Source of the DNA: an uncultured Chelatococcus sp.
GTDB lineage: Bacteria; Pseudomonadota; Alphaproteobacteria; Rhizobiales; Beijerinckiaceae
Direction: 5' to 3'
DNA: 64,000 nt
NCBI GenBank assembly: GCA_937863995.1
Contig: CALMIK010000071.1
Coordinates: 1-64,000, forward strand
The notes beneath the pieces were generated by a model. The model was not told where the DNA came from and ran no database searches. It saw only the letters and a list, made by a program, of their open reading frames with translations. Numbering within the stretch: position 1 is the first letter of the stretch; the number at the start of each line of letters is the position of its first letter. Below, in pieces: positions 18,997-28,894 of the stretch. The position numbers and the translations under genes were made by a program.

Positions 18997-21957
18997 ATGG
19001 CACGTCAGGATCTGAACGACGCATTCGCTCAAACCTCCTTTCTCTACGGCGGCAACGGCGCCTATCTCGATGAGCTATACGCACGCTACGAGAGGGACCC
19101 ACAGTCCGTCGACGCCCAGTGGCGCGAGTTCTTCTCCGGCCTGAGCGAGGACAAGGCGGTCGTCGAGAAGAACGCCAGGGGAGCGTCCTGGGAGCGGCCG
19201 AACTGGCCCGTCCACGCCAACGGCGAACTGGTGTCCGTGCTGGACAGCGACTGGTCGTCGTCCGAGAAGGTCGCCGTCGATAAAATCAAGCAGAAGGCGC
19301 AGAAGAGCGGCGTCGAGCTGTCGCCCGAGGCGCTGCAGGCCGCGGCGCGCGACAGCGTGCGCGCCATCATGATGATCCGCGCCTATCGCATGCGCGGCCA
19401 CCTGCACGCCGATCTCGATCCGCTGCACCTCGGGCCGCAGCGCGATCACGAGGAACTGCACCCGTCGAGCTATGGCTTCGGCCCGGGCGACCTCGATCGC
19501 AAGATCTTCATCGACAACGTGCTCGGCCTCGAGTTCGCCACCGTCAACGAGATGCTGGCGATCCTCAAGCGCACCTACTGCCAGACGGTCGGCGTCGAGT
19601 TCATGCACATCTCGGACGCGGCCGAGAAGGCGTGGATCCAGGAGCGCATCGAGGGTCCGCACAAGGAAATCACCTTCACGCCCGAAGGCAAGCGCGCCAT
19701 CATCAACAAGCTGATCGAGGCCGAGGGCTTCGAGAAGTTCCTCGATCTCAAGTACACCGGCACCAAGCGTTTCGGTCTCGACGGCGGCGAGTCGCTCATT
19801 CCCGCGCTCGAGCAGATCATCAAGCGCGGCGGCAATCTCGGCGTGAAGGAGATCGTGCTCGGCATGGCCCATCGCGGGCGGCTGAACGTGCTCACCCAGG
19901 TGCTGGGCAAGCCGCACCGGGCGCTGTTCCACGAGTTCAAGGGCGGCTCCGTCGCGCCTGACGACGTCGAGGGCTCCGGCGACGTGAAGTACCATCTGGG
20001 CGCTTCCTCGGACCGCGAATTCGACGGCAACAAGGTTCACCTGTCGCTGACGCCGAACCCCTCGCATCTCGAGATCGTCAACCCCGTGGTGCTCGGCAAG
20101 TCGCGCGCCAAGCAGGACCAGCTGGGTGATCGGAGCGAGCGCACGTCGGTGATCCCGCTGCTGCTGCACGGCGACGCCGCCTTCGCGGGCCAGGGTGTGG
20201 TGGCGGAATGCCTCGGCCTTTCCGGCCTGAAGGGGCACAACACCGGCGGGTCGATCCACTTCATCATCAACAACCAGATCGGCTTCACGACGAACCCGCG
20301 CAACTCGCGCTCCTCGCCCTATCCGTCGGATGTGGCGAAGATGGTCGAGGCGCCGGTGTTCCACGTCAACGGCGACGATCCGGAAGCGGTGGTGTTCGCG
20401 GCCAAGATCGCGACCGAGTTCCGGCAGCAGTTCCACAAGCCTGTCGTCATCGACATGTTCTGCTACCGCCGCTTCGGCCACAACGAGGGCGACGAGCCCG
20501 CATTCACCCAGCCGCTGATGTATCAGGCGATCCGCAACCACATGAGCGTGCTCGAGATCTACTCGAAGAAGCTCGTCGCGGAAGGCGTGATCAGCGAGGC
20601 CGAGATCGAGGAGCGCCGCGCCGCCTGGCGCGCGCACCTGGAGACGGAGCTCGAGTCCGGCCAGACCTACAAGCCCAACAAGGCCGACTGGCTTGACGGC
20701 CGCTGGGCCGGCCTCAAGGCTGTGCGCGAGGACGCGGACGATCCGCGCCGCGGCGCCACCGGTCTGACCACGGACGAGCTGCGCCTGCTTGGTGAGAAGC
20801 TCACCACGGTTCCGGCTGATCTGAACGTGCACCGCACGATCCAGCGCTTCCTCGACAATCGCCGCAAGTCGATCGAGACCGGCGAGGGCATCGACTGGGC
20901 GACGGGCGAGGCTCTGGCCTTCGCCTCGCTGCTGAAGGAAGGCAGGGCCGTGCGCCTGTCCGGCCAGGACGTCGAACGCGGCACCTTCTCGCAGCGCCAT
21001 TCGGTGATCGTCGACCAGAAGGACGAGCGCCAGTTCATCCCGCTCAACAACATCAGCGAGGGGCAGGCCGGCTACGAGGTCATCAACTCGATGCTGTCGG
21101 AAGAGGCGGTGCTCGGCTTCGAGTACGGCTATTCGCTGACCGAGCCCAACACGCTCACCCTGTGGGAAGCGCAGTTCGGCGACTTCGCCAACGGCGCTCA
21201 GGTGGTGTTCGACCAGTTCATCTCGTCGGCCGAGCGCAAGTGGCTGCGCCTTTCGGGCCTCGTGGTGCTGCTGCCGCACGGCTATGAGGGCCAGGGGCCG
21301 GAGCACTCGTCGGCGCGCCTCGAGCGCTTCCTGCAGATGTGCGCCGAGGACAATCAGCAGGTGGCCAACGTCACCACGCCGGCGAACTACTTCCACATCC
21401 TGCGCCGTCAGCTGAAGCGCGACTTCCGCAAGCCGCTGATCCTGATGACGCCGAAGTCGCTGCTGCGCCACAAGCGCGCCGTGTCACGGCTCGAGGAGTT
21501 CACCGAGGCGAGCTCCTTCCACCGCATTCTGCGCGACGACGCAGAGCGGCTGGCCAAGGAGAAGATCAAGCTCGTCAAGGACGACAAGATCCGCCGCGTC
21601 GTCATCTCCACCGGCAAGGTCTACTACGACCTCTACGAGGAGCGCGAGAAGCGCGGCATCGACGACGTGTACCTGCTGCGTGTCGAGCAGCTCTACCCCT
21701 TCCCGGTGAAGTCGCTGATCAGCGAGCTGTCGCGCTTCCGCAACGCCGACGTCGTATGGTGCCAGGAAGAGCCGCGGAACATGGGTTCCTGGACGTTCGT
21801 CGAGCCCTATATTGAATGGGCGCTCGGCCATTCCAACATCAAGGCCAAGCGTCCGCGCTATGCGGGCCGCGCGGCGTCCGCCGCCACCGCGACGGGCTTG
21901 ATGTCGAAGCACCTGGCGCAGCTGCAGGCGTTCCTCGACGACGCGTTCTCTGTCTGA
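18997..21957 (+). CDS. sucA: 2-oxoglutarate dehydrogenase E1 component
   Basis: Thiamine-diphosphate-dependent decarboxylase of the 2-oxoglutarate dehydrogenase complex. It has 986 residues from the ATG at 18997, where the family N-terminus (YLDELYARYERDPQSVD) begins. Landmarks include GMAHRGRLNVL, the ThDP-binding GDAAFAGQGVVAE with NNQIGFTT, YRRFGHNEGDEP, and the C-terminal transketolase pyrimidine domain with LLPHGYEGQGPEHSSAR. It stands with its E2 and E3 partners downstream, so the whole complex is encoded here. Confidence 0.97.
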   Translation: MARQDLNDAFAQTSFLYGGNGAYLDELYARYERDPQSVDAQWREFFSGLSEDKAVVEKNARGASWERPNWPVHANGELVSVLDSDWSSSEKVAVDKIKQKAQKSGVELSPEALQAAARDSVRAIMMIRAYRMRGHLHADLDPLHLGPQRDHEELHPSSYGFGPGDLDRKIFIDNVLGLEFATVNEMLAILKRTYCQTVGVEFMHISDAAEKAWIQERIEGPHKEITFTPEGKRAIINKLIEAEGFEKFLDLKYTGTKRFGLDGGESLIPALEQIIKRGGNLGVKEIVLGMAHRGRLNVLTQVLGKPHRALFHEFKGGSVAPDDVEGSGDVKYHLGASSDREFDGNKVHLSLTPNPSHLEIVNPVVLGKSRAKQDQLGDRSERTSVIPLLLHGDAAFAGQGVVAECLGLSGLKGHNTGGSIHFIINNQIGFTTNPRNSRSSPYPSDVAKMVEAPVFHVNGDDPEAVVFAAKIATEFRQQFHKPVVIDMFCYRRFGHNEGDEPAFTQPLMYQAIRNHMSVLEIYSKKLVAEGVISEAEIEERRAAWRAHLETELESGQTYKPNKADWLDGRWAGLKAVREDADDPRRGATGLTTDELRLLGEKLTTVPADLNVHRTIQRFLDNRRKSIETGEGIDWATGEALAFASLLKEGRAVRLSGQDVERGTFSQRHSVIVDQKDERQFIPLNNISEGQAGYEVINSMLSEEAVLGFEYGYSLTEPNTLTLWEAQFGDFANGAQVVFDQFISSAERKWLRLSGLVVLLPHGYEGQGPEHSSARLERFLQMCAEDNQQVANVTTPANYFHILRRQLKRDFRKPLILMTPKSLLRHKRAVSRLEEFTEASSFHRILRDDAERLAKEKIKLVKDDKIRRVVISTGKVYYDLYEEREKRGIDDVYLLRVEQLYPFPVKSLISELSRFRNADVVWCQEEPRNMGSWTFVEPYIEWALGHSNIKAKRPRYAGRAASAATATGLMSKHLAQLQAFLDDAFSV

Positions 21958-21964
21958 TTTTCTG

Positions 21965-21989
21965 GGTCCGGCCGTTCGTCGGCCGGGCC
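21965..21989 (+). terminator. Intercistronic hairpin sucA-sucB
   Basis: GGTCCGGCC (21965-21973) pairs with GGCCGGGCC (21981-21989) around a 7-base loop, seven bases after the sucA stop. There is no T-run, so partial termination or mRNA stabilisation is more likely than full termination, given that sucB must be expressed with sucA. Confidence 0.4.
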
Positions 21990-22078
21990 TTCATCCTGCC
22001 AATCAACCGGCGCGGCGCCGCTTTACCGGCGCGGGCCGCATCGAGTAACAGGCCGCTGGCCTTAATGGATAACAGATC

Positions 22079-23299
22079 ATGGCGACCGAAATCCGCGTGC
22101 CCACCCTGGGCGAATCCGTGACCGAGGCCACCGTTGGCCAGTGGTTCAAGAAGGTGGGCGATGCCGTCAAGGCTGACGAGCCGCTGGTGGAGCTCGAAAC
22201 GGACAAGGTGACGCTTGAGGTCAACGCGCCTTCGGACGGCGTGCTGGCGGAGATCACCGTGAAGGAAGGTGAGACGGTCGAAGTCGGCGCGCTGCTCGGC
22301 AGCTTCAACGCCGGTGGCGCCGGCGCCGCAGCGCCCGCTCCCAAGGCAGAAGCTGCTCCCGCTCCCAAGACCGAGGTTGCGCCCGCTCCCGCCGCTGCTG
22401 CCGCTGGCGCTGGTCTGGAGAACGGCCCGGCGGTGCAGCGCATCGCCAGCGAAACCGGCATCGACGCCGCCAAGGTTCCCGGCACCGGCAAGGACGGCCG
22501 CGTGACCAAGGGCGATATCCTCGCCTTCTCCCAGCAGGCTCCGGCTGCCGTCTCCGCGCCGGCCGCGACGGTGCGCGCACCCTCCGCGCCTTCCGATGAA
22601 TCGCGCGAGGAGCGCGTGCGCCTGACCAAGCTGCGCCAGACGATTGCGCGCCGCCTGAAGGAAGCGCAGTCGAACGCCGCCATGCTCACGACGTTCAACG
22701 ACGTCGACATGACCAACCTTCTCGACCTGCGCAACCAGTACAAGGACGCGTTCGAGAAGAAGCACGGCGTCAAGCTCGGCTTCATGGGCTTCTTCGCCAA
22801 GGCGACCGTCGCGGCGCTCAAGGACGTGCCGGCCGTCAACGCCGAGCTCGACGGTAACGAGCTGATCTACAAGAATTATTATCACATCGCCGTGGCCGTT
22901 GGCACCGACAAGGGCCTCGTCGTGCCGGTGGTGCGCGACGCCGACCAGCTCTCCATCGCCGGTATCGAGAAGCAGATCGGTGATTTCGGCCGCCGCGCCC
23001 GCGACGGCCAGCTCAAGATCGAGGAGATGCAGGGCGGCACGTTCACCATCTCGAACGGCGGCGTGTACGGCTCGCTGCTGTCGACGCCGATCCTCAACGC
23101 GCCCCAGTCCGCCATCCTCGGCATGCACCGCATCGAGCAGCGGCCGGTGGTCTACAAGGGTCAGATCGTGGCGCGGCCGATGATGTATCTCGCCGTTTCC
23201 TACGACCACCGCGTCATCGACGGCAAGGAAGCGGTGACCTTCCTCGTCCGCATCAAGGAAAACCTCGAGGATCCGGCGCGTCTCGTGCTCGACCTTTGA
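22079..23299 (+). CDS. sucB: Dihydrolipoyllysine succinyltransferase (E2 of 2-oxoglutarate dehydrogenase)
   Basis: Acyltransferase core of the 2-oxoglutarate dehydrogenase complex, 406 residues. The N-terminal lipoyl domain has the lipoylated Lys43 in ETDKVTLEV. An Ala/Pro linker (about residues 80-115) is followed by the E1/E3-binding domain with [26 protein letters not shown]. The catalytic domain carries His377 and Asp381 in [13 protein letters not shown]. It lies between sucA and lpdA. Confidence 0.97.
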   Translation: MATEIRVPTLGESVTEATVGQWFKKVGDAVKADEPLVELETDKVTLEVNAPSDGVLAEITVKEGETVEVGALLGSFNAGGAGAAAPAPKAEAAPAPKTEVAPAPAAAAAGAGLENGPAVQRIASETGIDAAKVPGTGKDGRVTKGDILAFSQQAPAAVSAPAATVRAPSAPSDESREERVRLTKLRQTIARRLKEAQSNAAMLTTFNDVDMTNLLDLRNQYKDAFEKKHGVKLGFMGFFAKATVAALKDVPAVNAELDGNELIYKNYYHIAVAVGTDKGLVVPVVRDADQLSIAGIEKQIGDFGRRARDGQLKIEEMQGGTFTISNGGVYGSLLSTPILNAPQSAILGMHRIEQRPVVYKGQIVARPMMYLAVSYDHRVIDGKEAVTFLVRIKENLEDPARLVLDL

Positions 23300-23336
23300 T
23301 TTTTTCGCGCGTGCCAGAAGAATCCAGGAAGAACCC

Positions 23337-24737
23337 ATGTCTTACGATCTCGTGGTAATCGGCACCGGCCCTGGCGGCTACGTGGCCGCCATTCGTGCCG
23401 CCCAGCTCGGGCTGAAGGTCGCCGTCGTCGAGAAGCGCGCCACCCATGGCGGCACCTGTCTCAATGTCGGCTGCATTCCGTCGAAGGCGCTGCTGTTCGC
23501 TTCCGAGAAGTTCGAGGAAGCGGGCCACGCGTTCGCGAACTTCGGCATCAAGGTGTCGGCGCCCGAGATCGACGTGGCCAAGCTGCTGGCCTTCAAGCAG
23601 GAAGGCATCGACGGCAACGTCAAGGGCATCGACTTCCTGTTCAAGAAGAACAAGGTCGACGTGTTCCACGGCACCGGCCGCATCGAGGCCGCGGGCAAGG
23701 TCGAGGTGACGGCTGAGGACGGCTCGAAGCAGTCCGTCGAGGCGAAGAACATCCTCATCGCCACCGGTTCCGACGTCGCGCGGCTTCCGGGCGTCGAGAT
23801 CGACGAAAAGGTCGTGGTGTCCTCGACCGGCGCGCTGGCGCTCGACAAGGTGCCGGGCAAGCTCGTCGTCGTCGGCGCGGGCGTGATCGGGCTTGAGCTC
23901 GGCTCGGTGTGGCGCCGGCTCGGCGCCGAAGTCACCGTGGTCGAGTTCCTGGACCGCATCATTCCCGGCAATGACGGTGAGGTGGCCAAGCAGTTCCAGC
24001 GCATCCTCACCAAGCAAGGTTTTGCCTTCAAGCTTAGCACCAAGGTGACAGGTGTCGAGAACACGGGTTCGGGCGCCAGGGTCACGGTGGAGCCGGTGGC
24101 GGGCGGCGCTGCCGAGGTCATCGAGGCCGACATCGTGCTCGTGGCGACGGGGCGGGTGCCCTACACCAAGGGCCTTGGCCTCGAGGAGATCGGTGTGGCG
24201 CTCGACGGGCGCGGCCGCGTCGTGGTGGACGATCACTACCGCACCAGCGTGCCGGGCATTCTGGCCATCGGTGACGTGATCGCCGGCCCGATGCTCGCCC
24301 ACAAGGCCGAGGAAGAGGGTGTCGCCGCGGTCGAGCTGCTCGCCGGCAAGGCCGGACACGTCAACTACGGCGTCATCCCGGGGGTGATCTACACCACGCC
24401 GGAAGTCGCCTCAGTCGGCCGCACGGAAGAGGAGCTGAAGGACGCGGGCGTTGCCTACAACGTCGGCAAGTTCCCCTTCACGGCCAATTCCCGCGCCAAG
24501 GTCAACCACCAGTCGGAAGGCTTCGTGAAGGTGCTGGCGGATGCGGCGACTGACCGCGTGCTCGGCGTCCACATCATCGGGCCGGAAGCGGGCGAGCTGA
24601 TCCACGAGGCGACGGTGCTGATGGAATTCGGCGGCTCCGCCGAGGATCTGGCGCGCACGACCCACGCTCACCCGACCCGTTCGGAAGCGGTGAAGGAAGC
24701 CGCGCTCGCCGTCGACAAGCGCGCCATCCATATCTGA
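23337..24737 (+). CDS. lpdA: Dihydrolipoyl dehydrogenase (E3)
   Basis: FAD flavoenzyme that reoxidises the dihydrolipoyl arm of E2. 466 residues: FAD-binding [17 protein letters not shown], the redox-active pair Cys41 and Cys46 in [13 protein letters not shown], an NAD-binding [32 protein letters not shown], and the C-terminal catalytic His-Glu in [12 protein letters not shown]. It starts 37 bases after sucB and closes the TCA block before a strong terminator. Confidence 0.97.
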   Translation: MSYDLVVIGTGPGGYVAAIRAAQLGLKVAVVEKRATHGGTCLNVGCIPSKALLFASEKFEEAGHAFANFGIKVSAPEIDVAKLLAFKQEGIDGNVKGIDFLFKKNKVDVFHGTGRIEAAGKVEVTAEDGSKQSVEAKNILIATGSDVARLPGVEIDEKVVVSSTGALALDKVPGKLVVVGAGVIGLELGSVWRRLGAEVTVVEFLDRIIPGNDGEVAKQFQRILTKQGFAFKLSTKVTGVENTGSGARVTVEPVAGGAAEVIEADIVLVATGRVPYTKGLGLEEIGVALDGRGRVVVDDHYRTSVPGILAIGDVIAGPMLAHKAEEEGVAAVELLAGKAGHVNYGVIPGVIYTTPEVASVGRTEEELKDAGVAYNVGKFPFTANSRAKVNHQSEGFVKVLADAATDRVLGVHIIGPEAGELIHEATVLMEFGGSAEDLARTTHAHPTRSEAVKEAALAVDKRAIHI

Positions 24738-24764
24738 TCGTCGCGAGATTTTTTGAAGTTGAAC

Positions 24765-24794
24765 AAGCGCCGGGCATCAGCTCCGGCGCTTTTT
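24765..24794. terminator. Intrinsic terminator between lpdA and the convergent lyase gene
   Basis: AAGCGCCGG (24765-24773) and CCGGCGCTT (24783-24791) form a 9-bp stem with a 9-base loop, running into TTTTT on the plus strand. It ends the lpdA transcript and may serve the convergent minus-strand operon too. Confidence 0.85.
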
Positions 24795-24825
24795 CATTGG
24801 CCCTGGAGTTTATTGGTTGTGGAGT

Positions 24826-25713
24826 TCATTCGCCGTGGAGGGCGGCGATCGCGTCTGCCAGCGCCAACTGGCGCCGGGCGATGGCGACGTGCAGATCCTC
24901 GATCATGCGGCCGTTGAACGCAACCGCGCCCTTGCCGGCATTCTCGGGGGCGGTGAAGGCGGCGATGAGCGCGCGCGCTTCCTCGACCTCTTCTGCCGCA
25001 GGGCCGAAGGCAGCGTTGGCAGCCTCAATCTGCGCCGGGTGGATCAGCGACTTGCCGTCGAAGCCGAGATCGCGCCCCTGGGCGCATTCGGCTGCAAACC
25101 CCGCCGGATCGCCAAAATCGTTGTAGACGGAATCGATGATCGCGATGTGGCTCGCGCGCGCCGCCAGCAGCACCGATTGCAGCCAGCCGATCAGCGGCGC
25201 GCGGCTTGCGCCGGGGCGCACGCCGGTTTCGCGGGCAAGATCGTTGGCGCCGATGATGAACAGCGACAGGCGGCTCGACGGCTCCAGCGCCGCGCGGGCA
25301 ATGGCATCGGCGTCGATGACGCCGCGCGCCGTCTCGATCATCGCCCACACGCGCACACTTGCTGGCGCCCCGAGTGAATCGAGGCGGGCGCAGACATCAA
25401 GGACGGTGGCGGGGGACGAGACTTTTGGAATCACCACCGCGTCGGGCGCGATGCTGGCCGCGAGGGTGAGATCGGCCTCGAACCACGGCGTGTCCGGCGC
25501 GTTGATGCGCAGCGCCGTCTCGCGGCGGCCAAAGCCCTGCGTGAGAGCGGCTCGCGCCGCCGCCCGCGCCGCTTCCTTGGCGGACGGGGCGACGGCGTCT
25601 TCCAGATCGATGATGACGCCGTCGCTCGCCAGGCCGCGCGCTTTTTCAAGCGCGCGGACGTTGGAGGCGGGGACGAACAGCAGGCTGCGGCGCGGCCTTA
25701 CGCCTTGCGTCAC
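24826..25713 (-). CDS. HpcH/HpaI aldolase family CoA-ester lyase, CitE-like
   Basis: A 295-residue TIM-barrel enzyme of the CitE/malyl-CoA lyase group, which cleaves or forms C-C bonds in CoA thioesters such as malyl-, citramalyl- or beta-methylmalyl-CoA using Mg2+. Seen are RRSLLFVPASNVRALEKA, GVIIDLEDAVAP (metal/acid residues), LRINAPDTPWFEAD, VVIPKVSSP, AMIETARGVI, IIGANDLARETG, and FDGKSLIHPAQIEAAN. The start is GTG at 25711-25713, overlapping the hydroxybutyrate dehydrogenase stop as GTGA. The substrate is not decidable from motifs. Translational coupling to bdhA suggests a role in short-chain hydroxyacyl or acetoacetate/C4 metabolism, which is inference. Confidence 0.83.
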   Translation of the reverse strand: MTQGVRPRRSLLFVPASNVRALEKARGLASDGVIIDLEDAVAPSAKEAARAAARAALTQGFGRRETALRINAPDTPWFEADLTLAASIAPDAVVIPKVSSPATVLDVCARLDSLGAPASVRVWAMIETARGVIDADAIARAALEPSSRLSLFIIGANDLARETGVRPGASRAPLIGWLQSVLLAARASHIAIIDSVYNDFGDPAGFAAECAQGRDLGFDGKSLIHPAQIEAANAAFGPAAEEVEEARALIAAFTAPENAGKGAVAFNGRMIEDLHVAIARRQLALADAIAALHGE

Positions 25714-26495
25714 TGGGCGGTCCAGCCGCCGTCCACCGGCAGGATGGTGCCGGTGATGGAGCGCGCCGCGTCGGAGGCGAGGAACACCGCGAGCGCCGCG
25801 ACTTCGTCCACCGTGACGAATTCCTTCGTCGGCTGGGCGGCGAGCAGCACGTTCTTCTTGACCTCTTCCTCGGAGATGCCGCGCGCCTTGGCGGTATCCG
25901 GGATCTGCTTCTCGACCAGCGGCGTCCAGACGTAGCCGGGCGCGATGGCGTTCACGGTGATGCCGTGGGTGGCGGTTTCCAGGGCGACGGTCTTGGTGAA
26001 GCCGGCGATGCCGTGCTTCGCCGCCACATAGGCCGACTTGAAGGGCGAGGCGACGAGTGCGTGGGCCGAGGCGGTGTTGATGATGCGGCCGAACTTGCGC
26101 TCCTTCATGCCCGGCACGGCGGCGCGGGTGGTGTGGAACGCCGCCGTCAGGTTGAGGGCGATGATGAGGTCCCACTTCTCGACCGGGAATTCCTCGACCG
26201 GCGACACGAACTGGATGCCGGCGTTGTTGACGAGGATGTCGACGCTGCCGAACGCCTTCTCGGCCTCGACGACCAGGTTGAAGGCCTCATCGGCCTTGGA
26301 GAGATCGGCTGCGGAATAGAAGGCCTTCACGCCGAACTCGTCCTCGATGCCGAGGCGCTCTTTCTCGATGTCGGCCGCGTCGCCGAAACCGTTGATGACG
26401 ACGTTCGCGCCCTCGCGCGCATAGGCGCGGGCGATGGCGAGGCCGATACCACTGGTGGAGCCGGTAACGACGGCGGTACGCGATTTCAGGGACAT
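25710..26495 (-). CDS. bdhA: 3-hydroxybutyrate dehydrogenase
   Basis: Short-chain dehydrogenase/reductase, 261 residues, that interconverts D-3-hydroxybutyrate and acetoacetate with NAD, typical of polyhydroxybutyrate turnover. The nucleotide motif is VVTGSTSGIGLAIARAYA, then NNAGIQFVSPVEEFP, the catalytic Ser/Tyr/Lys in SAHALVASPFKSAYVAAKHG, and APGYVWTPLVEKQI with the family QI(P/x)D element. I start it at the ATG at 26493-26495, nine bases after AAGGAGG. A TTG two codons upstream is less likely. It overlaps the lyase gene by four bases. Confidence 0.92.
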   Translation of the reverse strand: MSLKSRTAVVTGSTSGIGLAIARAYAREGANVVINGFGDAADIEKERLGIEDEFGVKAFYSAADLSKADEAFNLVVEAEKAFGSVDILVNNAGIQFVSPVEEFPVEKWDLIIALNLTAAFHTTRAAVPGMKERKFGRIINTASAHALVASPFKSAYVAAKHGIAGFTKTVALETATHGITVNAIAPGYVWTPLVEKQIPDTAKARGISEEEVKKNVLLAAQPTKEFVTVDEVAALAVFLASDAARSITGTILPVDGGWTAQ

Positions 26496-26900
26496 GAGCA
26501 AAAGCCTCCTTGGCTTTCAGGAAGATGGAGCGACGCGGCGGGCCGGGGCGATTGCGCCGGACGGGGCGTGGGAGCCTCGTGCCGCGAAAAATCCATTGAG
26601 CGAGAACCCGGTGGAGTTTGCCGCGACCAGCCGAAAAGACAACCCCTTAAACGACAGCCGGTTAACGTCGGCCGGCGGTCGTTGAGGGCGCACCGTGCAT
26701 CATAAGCCGGTTTTCCTCCCGGTTATGTGACGCCCGTGTGCAAACGCCCAGCTCGTCGCCGAACGCCTGGCCGCCGAATCCCCGGCTTCCGAACGCCCTG
26801 GCGTATGGCAGGCGCAAGTATGCTATCCTACATGACGTGCTATATGCATTGACGATCGGAACGGCGACCGCCGACCGGCGCAACGGAGAGGAAAGCTGGC
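26496..26900. other. Divergent intergenic region bdhA / zur-like gene
   Basis: 405 bases with no gene I can support. The bdhA ribosome binding site lies at its left end. The segment 26815-26870 is relatively AT-rich and contains two TGCTAT elements that may belong to the promoter of the Fur-family gene. I did not find the symmetric TGTTAT/ATAACA pattern expected of an alphaproteobacterial Zur box. Confidence 0.45.
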
Positions 26901-27467
26901 GTGAACACTCGCCCCGCCCCGCACGGCCCGCACGACGATCACGACGCCCACCATCATCACGGTTCCTGCGGCCACGCCACCGAACGCGCCGCCGTGGCCG
27001 GCGATGCCATGGCCCGCGCCGAGGCCGACTGCGCGCGCCGGGGCGTGCGCCTGACGCCCATTCGGCGCGATGTGCTGCAGGCGCTCTACACCACCCACCG
27101 TCCGCTCGGGGCCTATGACATCGCCGACCAGATGGCGCGCGAGACCGAGCGGCGCGTGGCGCCGATCACCATCTACCGGGCGCTCGAATTTCTGCTGGAG
27201 CAGGGCTTCATTCACAAGCTCGAAACCCGCAACGCCTTCATCGCCTGCCCGCACGCCCATGAGCCGGGGGAACTCGTGGCCTTCCTCATATGCGAGGCCT
27301 GCGGCGGGGTGGACGAGGTGTCGTCGCCCGCCTTCGGCAGCGCGCTGGCGCGGGTGGTGGCGCAGGCAGGCTTTTCGCCGCGCGCCCGGGTGGTGGAGAT
27401 CGCCGGCATCTGCGCCCATTGCGGCGTCAGGGCGGGGCGCGACGAAGCGGTTGCCGAGCCCGCCTGA
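26901..27467 (+). CDS. zur: Fur-family regulator, Zur-like
   Basis: A 188-residue metal-responsive repressor. The N-terminus is unusually His-rich (HDDHDAHHHHGSCGH, about residues 11-25), suggesting extra zinc binding. The winged-helix part has VRLTPIRRDVLQALYTTHRPLGAYDIADQM and APITIYRALEFLLEQGFIHKLE. The C-terminal dimerisation part has the two structural-zinc pairs CEACG and CAHCG, and HAHEPGE among metal ligands. These traits favour Zur over Fur or Irr. The start is GTG with GGAGAGGAAAG upstream. No znuABC transporter lies in the window, so zinc control is inference from the family. Confidence 0.8.
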   Translation: MNTRPAPHGPHDDHDAHHHHGSCGHATERAAVAGDAMARAEADCARRGVRLTPIRRDVLQALYTTHRPLGAYDIADQMARETERRVAPITIYRALEFLLEQGFIHKLETRNAFIACPHAHEPGELVAFLICEACGGVDEVSSPAFGSALARVVAQAGFSPRARVVEIAGICAHCGVRAGRDEAVAEPA

Positions 27468-27622
27468 ATGAGCGATAAAGCAGCGCGCGCCCGGCTTGAG
27501 GATCATCGGATGCGTGTTGCGAAAACGGGGCAATCCGCGCTTTCCGGGCCCGTCGCAACGTCCGGCGCCCTGGAGACACGGGCCGGCGTCCTCATGAATT
27601 CGATCAACAGGTTCCGTCGCCG

Positions 27623-28870
27623 ATGAACGTCGCTTCCGCCTCCGTCGCCGCCGAGGCTCGCCCGGCAGCTCGCCACCGCACCGTTGCCGTCGATGTCGGC
27701 GGCATCGTCGTGGGCGGCGGCGCGCCCATCGTCGTGCAATCCATGACGAATACCGACACCGCCGATGTCGCCGCCACCGTCACGCAGGTCGCGGCGCTGG
27801 CGCGCACCGGCTCGGAACTGGTGCGCATCACCGTCGACCGCGACGAGGCCGCCCGCGCCGTACCCTACATCCGCGACGCGCTGATGGTGAAGGGCATCGA
27901 CGTGCCGCTCGTCGGCGATTTCCACTACATCGGCCACAAGCTGCTCACCGATCATCCGGCCTGTGCGGAGGCGCTGGCGAAATACCGCATCAACCCCGGC
28001 AATGTCGGCTTCAAGGACAGGCGCGACAAGCAGTTCTCCACCATCGTGGAGCTGGCGGCGAAGTACGGCAAGCCGGTGCGCATCGGCGCCAACTGGGGCT
28101 CGCTCGATCAGGAACTGCTGACCCGGCTGATGGACGAGAACTCGGTCTCCGACACGCCGCTGGAAGCCCGCGCCGTAACGCGCGAGGCGCTGGTGCAATC
28201 GGCGCTGCTCTCGGCCGCGCGCGCCGAGGAGATCGGGCTGGGGCGCGATCGCATCATTTTGTCCGCCAAGGTGTCGGCGGTGCAGGATCTCATCGCCGTG
28301 TACCGCGATCTGGCGCGCCGGTCTGACTATGCGCTCCATCTCGGGCTGACCGAGGCGGGTATGGGATCGAAGGGCATCGTCGCCTCGTCGGCGGCGCTCG
28401 GCATCCTGCTGCAGCAGGGTATCGGCGACACGATCCGTTACTCGCTGACGCCGGAGCCGGGCGGCGACCGCTCGCTCGAGGTGCGTGCGTCGCAGGAATT
28501 GCTGCAGACGATGGGGTTTCGCACGTTCGTGCCGCTGGTCGCGGCTTGCCCCGGCTGCGGGCGCACCACCTCGACCGTTTTTCAGGAATTGGCGCGCGAC
28601 ATCCAGCACTGGATCACGTCGTCGATGCCGGAGTGGAAGACGCGCTATCCGGGCGTCGAAAATCTCAACGTCGCCGTGATGGGCTGCATCGTCAACGGGC
28701 CGGGCGAATCGAAGCACGCCGATATCGGCATCTCGCTGCCCGGCACCGGTGAAACGCCTTCCGCGCCCGTGTTCATCGATGGCGAGAAGGCCATGACGCT
28801 CAAGGGCGCGGGCATCGCGAACGAGTTCAAGGCGCTCGTGAACGATTACATCGAGCGCCGCTTCGGTTGA
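27623..28870 (+). CDS. ispG: 4-hydroxy-3-methylbut-2-en-1-yl diphosphate synthase
   Basis: Iron-sulfur enzyme of the MEP isoprenoid pathway (GcpE), converting MEcPP to HMBPP. 415 residues. The N-terminal TIM barrel begins with [20 protein letters not shown]. The [4Fe-4S] ligands are Cys309 and Cys312 in ACPGCGRTT, and Cys355 in [17 protein letters not shown], which also holds the conserved Glu. It follows the Zur-like gene by about 155 bases and is probably expressed separately. It supplies substrate for the prenyl synthase at 754. Confidence 0.96.
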   Translation: MNVASASVAAEARPAARHRTVAVDVGGIVVGGGAPIVVQSMTNTDTADVAATVTQVAALARTGSELVRITVDRDEAARAVPYIRDALMVKGIDVPLVGDFHYIGHKLLTDHPACAEALAKYRINPGNVGFKDRRDKQFSTIVELAAKYGKPVRIGANWGSLDQELLTRLMDENSVSDTPLEARAVTREALVQSALLSAARAEEIGLGRDRIILSAKVSAVQDLIAVYRDLARRSDYALHLGLTEAGMGSKGIVASSAALGILLQQGIGDTIRYSLTPEPGGDRSLEVRASQELLQTMGFRTFVPLVAACPGCGRTTSTVFQELARDIQHWITSSMPEWKTRYPGVENLNVAVMGCIVNGPGESKHADIGISLPGTGETPSAPVFIDGEKAMTLKGAGIANEFKALVNDYIERRFG

Positions 28871-28894
28871 TCCGGCCGGTGGCCGGACCCGTGG

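Noticed and set aside
19075..21471. 798-codon minus-strand frame inside sucA
   Set aside because: Low-complexity Leu/Val/Arg/Asp composition, no motifs, fully inside a well-supported gene.
25714..26175. N-terminal extension of the CitE-like lyase on the minus strand
   Set aside because: That part is the hydroxybutyrate dehydrogenase gene read in another frame. Lyase-like sequence begins at the GTG overlapping the bdhA stop.
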